NCBI GenBank assembly: GCA_903944555.1
Contig: CAJASG010000267.1
Location: 1-12,667 of the forward strand
Source: an uncultured beta proteobacterium
GTDB taxonomy: Bacteria > Pseudomonadota > Gammaproteobacteria > Burkholderiales > Burkholderiaceae_C
DNA: 12,667 nucleotides
Reading direction: 5' to 3'
Below the pieces are notes generated by a model. That model was not told the origin of the DNA. It did not search any database and saw nothing but the letters and a program-made list of their open reading frames with translations. Of the stretch, positions 7,410-12,667 are shown in pieces. How positions within the stretch are numbered: position 1 is the stretch's first letter; every line of letters begins with the position of its first letter. The position numbers and the translations under genes are program-made.

Positions 7410-7423
7410 ATACCGCCCGGTAT
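7410..7423. promoter_or_regulatory. Palindrome ATACCG-CC-CGGTAT upstream of the MCP gene
   Basis: A perfect 6-bp inverted repeat with a 2-base centre, about 72 bases before the MCP start. A TATACT hexamer reading toward the MCP gene (7451-7446) resembles a -10 element, though no good -35 accompanies it. If that is the promoter, the palindrome lies just downstream of the transcription start, as expected for a repressor operator. Confidence 0.35.
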
Positions 7424-7507
7424 GGTGGCGATGAAAACCCCATCCAGTATATTTTTTGAACTGCAGATGATGCCACCATTTTGCGCAAGCACAAGCCGGT
7501 ACTGGTC

Positions 7508-7528
7508 ACCCAAGGCTCACCCTCGGGT
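7508..7528 (-). terminator. Possible weak hairpin terminator after the UPF0149/SEC-C gene
   Basis: Read on the minus strand, ACCCGAGG (7528-7521), a 5-base loop and CCTTGGGT (7515-7508) form an 8-bp stem that closes fully only as RNA, through one G-U pair. On the plus strand the same site has an A-C mismatch, which favours the minus orientation. It lies about 42 bases after the stop of the gene at 7570-8388. There is no T run behind it, so it is only a candidate. Confidence 0.3.
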
Positions 7529-7569
7529 TTACGCTTAGACGTGCGGAAATCTCAAGCGATCTGCGTCGG

Positions 7570-8388
7570 TTAGGCGCCGTGGCACTTCTTGTATTTCTTG
7601 CCACTGCCGCAATGGCATGGGTCATTGCGACCCGGCTCGTTCGACTTGCGCAGTGCTGCCACACGCGGGCCAATCGTGCGCCAGATCTCCCGCAAGTCAT
7701 ATACCGCCCAGACCCCGTCGGCAAACGCGTTGAGGCGCACCACGCTCATGGTGGGTGGGCCGTCATCGCTGAACGGCGATACCTCGGGCTCACCTTCATC
7801 GTCCTCAGTCAGGGCGACCATGGCCTGTAGGGCCGCATCCAGCCACTTGGCAGCGTCTTTGTCGCGGGGCGCAGCCCACTCTTCAGGCCAGCTCTCCACG
7901 GCAAACATGTAGCCCAAGGCCCATACCTGGGCAAAGGCGGGGATTTCATCGGCGGACACCGCATCGCGCTCTTCAGGCGGCAACTCTGCAACCGCTGCAC
8001 GCACATCCATGACCTCGGGTTGGTAAGCGGCCTCGTCATCCAGCGATTTCACTTCGGCGTCCAAGGCAGTAGCAACTTCCGCCCACCGTTTGTTCCACAA
8101 GGCTATGAACCGCATCTGCTGGGCGGCATCCGCGAAGGAGCCTTCGTTGCTCTCGTCCGCGCCCACGGCCAACAACACCTCCAGGTACTCGTCCATCGGG
8201 ATGTCGCGGCGACAGCAGATCAGTGCGGCCATGAAACCTTCACAAAACTCCCACTGCGGGGTTTCATCGTAGCGGTCGCGCAATTCGTCGAGGATCGCAT
8301 CGATCTCGTCGAACTCGTCTGGGCTCACTTCGTCCGCAGAAATAGCGACAGGGGTTTCTTCGGGGATGAGGGATGGGTCTTGGTTCAT
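7570..8388 (-). CDS. UPF0149 family protein with C-terminal SEC-C zinc motif
   Basis: This encodes 272 residues and is strongly acidic. The helical UPF0149 (YgfB/YecA-like) core includes FDEIDAILDELRDR, WEFCEGFMAALICCRRDIPMDEYLEVLL and AFAQVWALGYMFAVESWPEEW. The C-terminus is a SEC-C motif, GRNDPCHCGSGKKYKKCHG, with zinc ligands Cys258, Cys260, Cys269 and His270. This metal-binding tail is shared with SecA and YecA and can contact SecB or ribosomes in known examples; whether that holds here is inference. The ATG at 8388 was chosen because upstream codons to 8523 look non-conserved and run into the divergent gene's control region; its ribosome site is weak. It is divergent from the glutamate-synthase-like gene. 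Confidence 0.88.
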   Translation of the reverse strand: MNQDPSLIPEETPVAISADEVSPDEFDEIDAILDELRDRYDETPQWEFCEGFMAALICCRRDIPMDEYLEVLLAVGADESNEGSFADAAQQMRFIALWNKRWAEVATALDAEVKSLDDEAAYQPEVMDVRAAVAELPPEERDAVSADEIPAFAQVWALGYMFAVESWPEEWAAPRDKDAAKWLDAALQAMVALTEDDEGEPEVSPFSDDGPPTMSVVRLNAFADGVWAVYDLREIWRTIGPRVAALRKSNEPGRNDPCHCGSGKKYKKCHGA

Positions 8389-8470
8389 GTCCAGGCTTTG
8401 TAATTGAATCGGGGAATACCCGTATTTTGCCGTGTCTGCGGAGCATTTCACCAAAAGCGGTCGGTGCGAT

Positions 8471-8485
8471 GCTGTGCAAAACAGC
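8471..8485. promoter_or_regulatory. Small inverted repeat in the divergent intergenic region
   Basis: GCTGT (8471-8475) and ACAGC (8481-8485) flank GCAAA, within the 133-base space between two divergent starts (8388 and 8522). It may be part of an operator. No convincing -35/-10 pair was seen for either gene; a TGGTATGGT stretch at 8493-8501 resembles an extended -10 for the plus-strand gene but would leave a very short leader. Confidence 0.25.
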
Positions 8486-8521
8486 GTGTGGCTGGTATGG
8501 TCACGCACCAAGGAGCGCCAC

Positions 8522-10171
8522 ATGCTGCATTATTTGAATTCCATATTCCCGATCCGCTACACCGCTTTGGGGTTTAGTGCCTTCGGCTTGCTGCTCAGTG
8601 GTTTCAGCCTGGTGGCGTTTGGCGAAGGGTTCGGCACGCTGGTCCTGTTTGCCAGCCTGGTGGGCGTGGGCGTGTACGACCTGCGCCAAACCAAACGCTC
8701 CATTTTGCGCAACTACCCCATCATTGGCCACATCCGATTCATGCTGGAGTTCATCCGGCCCGAGATTCGGCAGTACTTCATTGAGAGCGATACAGAGGCG
8801 CACCCGTTTTCACGCGCTCAACGCTCACTGGTCTACCAACGGGCAAAGGGGGACTCCGACAAGCGGCCCTTTGGCACTCAACTGGATGTGCATGCCGAGG
8901 GCTACGAGTGGATGAACCACTCGGTCTCGCCCACCACCATTGCATCCCATGACTTTCGCGTCACGATTGGTGCGCACCGGGCGCAGCCTTACGACGCCAG
9001 CGTATTCAACATTTCGGCCATGAGCTTTGGTGCCCTGAGCGCCAACGCCATTCTGGCGCTCAACGCAGGCGCCAAACGCGGTGGCTTTGCCCATGACACA
9101 GGCGAAGGCTCCATCTCCAGTCACCACCGGGTCCACGGTGGCGACCTCATCTGGGAAATAGCGTCCGGGTATTTTGGCTGCCGCAATGCGGATGGCAGCT
9201 TCAATGCAGACAAGTTCGCAACCAACGCACGGGACCCGCAGGTGAAGATGATTGAGCTCAAGCTCAGCCAGGGCGCAAAACCAGGCCATGGCGGCATGCT
9301 GCCGGGTTCCAAGGTCACAGCTGAAATTGCCCAGGCGCGCGGCGTACCGGAGGGGGTGGACTGCATCTCGCCCGCGTCCCACAGCGCATTCTCCACCCCT
9401 ATTGAAATGATGCAGTTCATTGAACGCCTGCGAACCCTGTCTGGGGGCAAGCCCACCGGGTTCAAACTTTGCATTGGCCACCCCTGGGAATGGTTCGCCA
9501 TGGTCAAGGCCATGCTGAGCACGGGCATCACACCCGATTTCATTGTGGTGGACGGGGCCGAAGGCGGCACCGGCGCGGCGCCGCTGGAATTCATCAACCA
9601 TGTGGGCTCACCCCTGCAAGAAGGCCTGCTGCTGGTGCACAACACCCTGCGCGGCGTGGGTCTGCGCGACAAGATCAAAGTGGGTTGCGCGGGCAAGGTG
9701 GTCAGCGCCTTCGACATTGCCCGCCTAATGGCGCTGGGCGCCGATTGGTGCAACAGTGCCCGTGGTTTCATGTTCGCTTTGGGCTGCCTGCAGGCACAAA
9801 CCTGCCATACCGGTCACTGCCCAACCGGCGTCGCCACCCAAGACCCGATGCGCCAGCAGTCGCTGGTCGTTCCCGACAAGGCCGACCGCGTGTACAACTT
9901 CCACCAGCAAACGCTGCATGCACTGCAGGAGCTGATCCAGGCGGCAGGTTTGCTGCACCCCAGTGAAATCACGGCACACCACATCGTGCGCCGCTCCACC
10001 GACCACAAGGTGAAATCGCTGGCGCAACTCATCCTGACGCAACTTCCAGACAGGGCGCTGCTGGAGAGTGATTTGCAGGCCCTGCCCTTGATCTACCGCC
10101 ACAGCTGGCCGCGGGCTGCGGCGCAGAGCTTTTTGATGCAAACCCAAGAGCCGGTGGCGCTGACGGCGTAA
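8522..10171 (+). CDS. Membrane-anchored FMN-binding glutamate synthase family protein
   Basis: This encodes 549 residues. The ATG at 8522 is preceded by AAGGAG at 8510-8515 with 6-base spacing, a strong start; the frame extends upstream but without support. Two hydrophobic segments (about 14-32 and 37-53) form a membrane hairpin. The rest matches the GltB central (synthase) domain: FNISAMSFGALSANAILALN, HDTGEGSISSHH, LKLSQGAKPGHGGMLPG, the FMN-barrel stretch VVDGAEGGTGAAPLEF, and the 3Fe-4S cysteines Cys422, Cys428 and Cys433 (C-x5-C-x4-C). It lacks the glutaminase domain and the small NADPH-oxidising subunit is not nearby, so classical glutamate synthesis is unlikely from this gene alone. 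Stand-alone members of this family are widespread and poorly characterised; an FMN/Fe-S oxidoreductase role at the membrane is the safest inference. Confidence 0.9.
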   Translation: MLHYLNSIFPIRYTALGFSAFGLLLSGFSLVAFGEGFGTLVLFASLVGVGVYDLRQTKRSILRNYPIIGHIRFMLEFIRPEIRQYFIESDTEAHPFSRAQRSLVYQRAKGDSDKRPFGTQLDVHAEGYEWMNHSVSPTTIASHDFRVTIGAHRAQPYDASVFNISAMSFGALSANAILALNAGAKRGGFAHDTGEGSISSHHRVHGGDLIWEIASGYFGCRNADGSFNADKFATNARDPQVKMIELKLSQGAKPGHGGMLPGSKVTAEIAQARGVPEGVDCISPASHSAFSTPIEMMQFIERLRTLSGGKPTGFKLCIGHPWEWFAMVKAMLSTGITPDFIVVDGAEGGTGAAPLEFINHVGSPLQEGLLLVHNTLRGVGLRDKIKVGCAGKVVSAFDIARLMALGADWCNSARGFMFALGCLQAQTCHTGHCPTGVATQDPMRQQSLVVPDKADRVYNFHQQTLHALQELIQAAGLLHPSEITAHHIVRRSTDHKVKSLAQLILTQLPDRALLESDLQALPLIYRHSWPRAAAQSFLMQTQEPVALTA

Positions 10172-10230
10172 GATGACCGTGATCATTGCGTGTTACCGTG
10201 ACAACGCCAAGGGCAGTGCTGAAAATAACA

Positions 10231-11268
10231 ATGAAAACAATCACCATGTCACATCAGGGAACCGCTATTCAAAAAGATAACGTGCAATCCGCCAGCGGCT
10301 GGCTGGCGGTATTGATTGCAGTGGTGGCGCTTGCGCCAATTGCGACCTTTGCCGCAGACGACCCAATGATCCGCATTGGCGTGACCAAGATCGTCTCCCA
10401 CGCGGCGCTGGACGCCGATGAAAAGGGCTTTGAAGCTGCACTGGCCAGTGCTGGCTTCAAAGAAGGGGTGAATGTCACCTATGACCGCCAGAACGCGCAA
10501 GGAGACCCAGCAAAAGCCGACGCCATTGCCCGAAAGTTCGTCGGCGACAAAGTCAATCTGATCCACAGCATCGCCACCCCGACCACGCAAGCGGTGATCA
10601 AAACCAACACCCGCATTCCCGTGGTGTTTTCCTCCATTACCGACCCAGTCAGTGCAGGCATCGTCCCTAAACAGAGTAAATCGGGCCAAAAGTCAGGCAC
10701 CAACGTGACCGGCGTCAGCGATCTGTGGCCGGTTTTGCTGCAGATGGAAACCTACGCCAAGTTCATTCCAACAGTTAAAAAGTGGGGCACGATCTTCAAC
10801 CCGGCAGAAGAAAACTCGGTAACGCATGTCAAGGCCATGCGGGAAGCCGCAAAAACCCTGGGGCTGGAACTGATTGAGGTCACGGTGGCCGATAGTGCTG
10901 CGGTCGAGCAAGCGGCGGCCTCCCTGGTCGGGAAAGTCCAGGCGATCACGATAACCTCTGACAACACCACGGTGGCCAACTTCGACGCCATTGCCCGCGT
11001 GTGTGACAAGCACAAGATTGCACTCTTTGCCGGTGATGTAGACAGCGTTCCACGCGGCGCCATTGCCGCCTATGGCATGGACTACTTTTTGGTGGGCTAC
11101 TCGGCCGGAAAAAAAGCCGCCCTGATACTCAAAGGGGTTAAGCCGGGGGACATTCCCTGGGGTCCGGTGGAAAAATTCACTCTGGTCATTAACCAAAAGG
11201 CGGCCCGCGCGCAGGGTGTCGTAATTCCCGCCGCGCTCTTGAAAAAGGCCGACAAGGTGCTTGAGTAA
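10231..11268 (+). CDS. ABC-type periplasmic substrate-binding protein (TrpX/COG2984-like)
   Basis: This encodes 345 residues from the ATG at 10231. The start is uncertain: an in-frame ATG at 10246 and upstream TTG/GTG codons (10186, 10198) also exist, and none has a well-spaced ribosome site. A Sec-type signal peptide is clear: a hydrophobic core at about 24-40 and cleavage near Ala41 (TFA/ADD). The mature part has two alpha/beta lobes of the ABC_sub_bind type (IRIGVTKIVSHAALD, DRQNAQGDPAKADAIARKFV, IATPTTQAVIK, PVVFSSITDPV, GTIFNPAEENS, ITSDNTTVANFDAIARVC, GAIAAYGMDYFLVGYSAG). Family members bind aromatic amino acids or related ligands. No permease or ATPase gene is adjacent; a diguanylate cyclase starts 8 bases after its stop, suggesting that the binding protein feeds a sensor. 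Confidence 0.88.
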   Translation: MKTITMSHQGTAIQKDNVQSASGWLAVLIAVVALAPIATFAADDPMIRIGVTKIVSHAALDADEKGFEAALASAGFKEGVNVTYDRQNAQGDPAKADAIARKFVGDKVNLIHSIATPTTQAVIKTNTRIPVVFSSITDPVSAGIVPKQSKSGQKSGTNVTGVSDLWPVLLQMETYAKFIPTVKKWGTIFNPAEENSVTHVKAMREAAKTLGLELIEVTVADSAAVEQAAASLVGKVQAITITSDNTTVANFDAIARVCDKHKIALFAGDVDSVPRGAIAAYGMDYFLVGYSAGKKAALILKGVKPGDIPWGPVEKFTLVINQKAARAQGVVIPAALLKKADKVLE

Positions 11269-11276
11269 AAGCACCC

Positions 11277-12488
11277 ATGCGGCCGATCAACAGCATCTAC
11301 CTCGCCGTCGCAACTTTGGTGTTAACCATGGGCCTGGGGACCTATGTGGACATCAAGAATGACGCCATGCATGCCCGCCACCTGGAGATCAACACTTCAC
11401 TGGAACGCATGGTCCGGCTCAACCAGCAACTGAACAACATGCTGGTGGTGGCCGTGCTGGAACAAAACACCCTGCGCACTGCCAGCTACGACACCGTGGA
11501 CCGTGATCTGGAAGCCACCTTCAGGTCCATGGGGCATTTGACCCGACAGCACCCCTTGGCCGCAGATATATCTGCCCTGAGCGCAGACCGTGAGAAGCTG
11601 CATGTGACCGAAGAGGCCGCTCTGGGCCTCATGCGTCTGGACCGGTGGACGCAGGCGCATCAGATGCTGTTTGCCGATGCCCACGTCCAGGCCAAGAAGA
11701 TCTACGAAATCAACAGCGAGACGGCCGTCGGCGCCTTGACCGGGGAGTTGGCCACGACGGCCGAGCGTTTCGACCGCGTCAGAACGGCGGCACTGGTGAT
11801 GCGCTTGGGCGCCTTGGCACTCCTGCTTTGGGTGGGCACCATGTTTTCACGCAGGTTGCACACCGAGCAGGCGGAACAGGCGCAACTCCGGGACGAGATC
11901 ACATCGGCCAACCAGCGCCTGGAAGAAAAGGTGCTTGCGCGTACCGCCGAGCTGGAGGCCGCCAACCGCCGACTGGAGACCTTGAGTGCCACCGACGGTC
12001 TGACCGGTTTGGCGAACCGCCGCACCTTTGATCTGGCATGGGACGCTGAATGGCAGCGGGCCAGCCGCCAAGGCCTGCCTCTGGCCATTGCCATGGTGGA
12101 TGTAGACCAGTTCAAAGCCTACAACGACCATTACGGACACCAGAGTGGCGACCTGTGTTTGAAAATTCTGGCCCAAACGCTGGGCAGCATGGCGCAGCGT
12201 CCGGGCGAGTTGGCCGCCCGGTATGGAGGTGAAGAGTTTGTGGTGATCCTGCCCGGCCTCAGCGGTGCCGAGGCCTACGCGGCGATGGAGCGCATCCGAG
12301 CGGCCGTACAGGCACAGGGGCTGCCCCATGCCAAGGCCACGGTGGCGGGGGTCGTCACCATCAGTGTGGGGGTTGCGTCACGAGTTCCCCGCCAAGGCGA
12401 AAGCTCCGCCAGCCTGGTGCAGGAGGCCGACGTTGCCATGTACCAAGCCAAAGAAAAAGGTCGAAACCAGGTGATGCTATCTATTTAA
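11277..12488 (+). CDS. Membrane diguanylate cyclase with periplasmic sensor domain (GGDEF)
   Basis: This encodes 403 residues. TM1 is about 6-24, a helical periplasmic domain about 25-168, TM2 about 172-190, and a coiled-coil linker about 195-237 (LRDEITSANQRLEEKV...). The GGDEF domain follows: ATDGLTGLANRRTF (238-251), metal-binding VDVDQFKAYNDHYGH (274-288) and active-site GGEEF (317-321). An intact catalytic motif predicts synthesis of c-di-GMP from GTP. The usual product-inhibition site RxxD just before the active site reads R308-P-G-E311, a conservative but altered form. No EAL domain is present. The gene starts 8 bases after the substrate-binding protein gene, almost certainly in one transcript, so the periplasmic domain may read that protein's ligand state. 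The last three residues and the TAA lie inside a dispersed repeat, and the 3' end overlaps a convergent gene by 8 bases. Confidence 0.93.
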   Translation: MRPINSIYLAVATLVLTMGLGTYVDIKNDAMHARHLEINTSLERMVRLNQQLNNMLVVAVLEQNTLRTASYDTVDRDLEATFRSMGHLTRQHPLAADISALSADREKLHVTEEAALGLMRLDRWTQAHQMLFADAHVQAKKIYEINSETAVGALTGELATTAERFDRVRTAALVMRLGALALLLWVGTMFSRRLHTEQAEQAQLRDEITSANQRLEEKVLARTAELEAANRRLETLSATDGLTGLANRRTFDLAWDAEWQRASRQGLPLAIAMVDVDQFKAYNDHYGHQSGDLCLKILAQTLGSMAQRPGELAARYGGEEFVVILPGLSGAEAYAAMERIRAAVQAQGLPHAKATVAGVVTISVGVASRVPRQGESSASLVQEADVAMYQAKEKGRNQVMLSI

Positions 12489-12530
12489 TAGCTGGCTGCG
12501 CAATTACACCAAGGGCTAGAAGCCGTTTTC
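12475..12530 (+). repeat. Dispersed Comamonadaceae-type repeat, copy 2 (near full length)
   Basis: TGCTATC, then TATTTAAT, AGCTG and GCTGCGCA, followed further on by AAGGGCTAGAAGCC. The left half aligns without gaps to 3061-3088. Both halves match what I recall of a short repeat common in Comamonadaceae intergenic regions, ending in a GGGCTAGAGGCC-like block. This copy spans the convergent ends of the cyclase and PIN genes and supplies both stop codons. Confidence 0.65.
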
Positions 12531-12667
12531 GCATACAAAGCACGGCCTGGTCCTTACTCAGGAGCTGGGCTTGGTGCACCACCGCAAGGTCGATGAATTT
12601 TTGGTCATCCGGGTCTTTGCAGGTGACGCAGGCTTTGCTGGCAACCTCCACCAGTTGTACACCAGCA
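12481..12667 (-). CDS. PIN-domain toxin-like protein (COG1569 type; 5' end outside window)
   Basis: A minus-strand frame enters from the right edge and ends in TAG at 12483-12481; 61 residues are visible. They include CVTCKDPDDQKFIDLAVVHQ and AQLLSKDQAVLCMRKRLLALG. The KDPDDQKFIDLA and LLSKD blocks, with their acidic residues, are characteristic of the C-terminal half of PIN-family ribonuclease toxins of the 'putative toxin-antitoxin system toxin component' type. Such proteins are normally preceded by a small antitoxin gene, which would lie beyond 12667. The last 14 or so residues (RLLALGVIAQPAIK) are encoded by the dispersed repeat, so the natural C-terminus may have been altered by it. The gene overlaps the cyclase end by 8 bases, convergently. 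Confidence 0.75.
   Translation of the reverse strand, partial: AGVQLVEVASKACVTCKDPDDQKFIDLAVVHQAQLLSKDQAVLCMRKRLLALGVIAQPAIK

Noticed and set aside
8410..8422. CGGG/CCCG mini inverted repeat in the divergent region
   Set aside because: A 4-bp stem is too short to support a call on its own; only the overlapping ATAC/GTAT symmetry was mentioned, with low weight.
8825..9601. Long antisense frame (258 codons) opposite the glutamate-synthase-like gene
   Set aside because: The sense strand contains conserved FMN and Fe-S motifs; the antisense frame has no recognisable domain or ribosome site.
10176..10201. Direct repeat ACCGTGA (10176-10182 and 10195-10201) before the binding-protein gene
   Set aside because: Seven bases with 19-base start-to-start spacing could easily arise by chance; no further support for an operator.

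Overview
The window looks like a chromosomal stretch of a betaproteobacterium of the order Burkholderiales, most likely Comamonadaceae (Rhodoferax/Albidiferax-like). The reasons are high GC, protein sequences of the type found in that family, a pgpA-pncC gene pair, and two copies of a short dispersed repeat of the form TGCTATC...AGCTG...TGCGCA...GGGCTAGA(A/G)GCC, which I recall as widespread in Comamonadaceae. No tRNA, rRNA, insertion sequence or CRISPR array is visible. The family assignment is inference from sequence reading; no database search was run.

Layout. 1-785 (+): the 3' part of a HAD-superfamily dehalogenase-like hydrolase, then a small ABM-fold monooxygenase-like protein. A perfect hairpin over the second stop codon separates them from convergent genes. 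816-1461 (-): a small unknown protein translationally coupled to a two-domain 4-oxalocrotonate-tautomerase-like protein. These are divergent from a LysR-type regulator (1590-2480), with a good T-N11-A LysR box between them. 2491-5542 (+): phosphatidylglycerophosphatase A (pgpA), nicotinamide-nucleotide amidase (pncC) and a soluble triple-PAS histidine kinase. They follow the regulator at 10-base spacing and then with overlapping stop/start codons, so the four genes may be one transcript. 5539-7338 (-): a methyl-accepting chemotaxis protein with a C-terminal CheR-binding WETF tail; its stop overlaps that of the kinase. 7570-8388 (-): a UPF0149/SEC-C protein, divergent from a membrane-anchored FMN/Fe-S glutamate-synthase-like protein (8522-10171, +). 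10231-12488 (+): an ABC-type periplasmic substrate-binding protein followed after 8 bases by a membrane diguanylate cyclase. The cyclase stop overlaps a convergent PIN-domain toxin-like gene that runs off the right edge.

Themes. Signal transduction is heavily represented: LysR, a PAS kinase, an MCP, and a binding protein paired with a diguanylate cyclase. The most suggestive unit is the last one. A solute-binding protein without permease or ATPase sits directly before a cyclase that has its own periplasmic domain, which suggests ligand-to-c-di-GMP signalling rather than import. The second notable theme is gene ends shaped by the dispersed repeat: one copy appears to supply the start codon and first codons of pncC, and the other supplies the stop codons of both the cyclase and the PIN gene.
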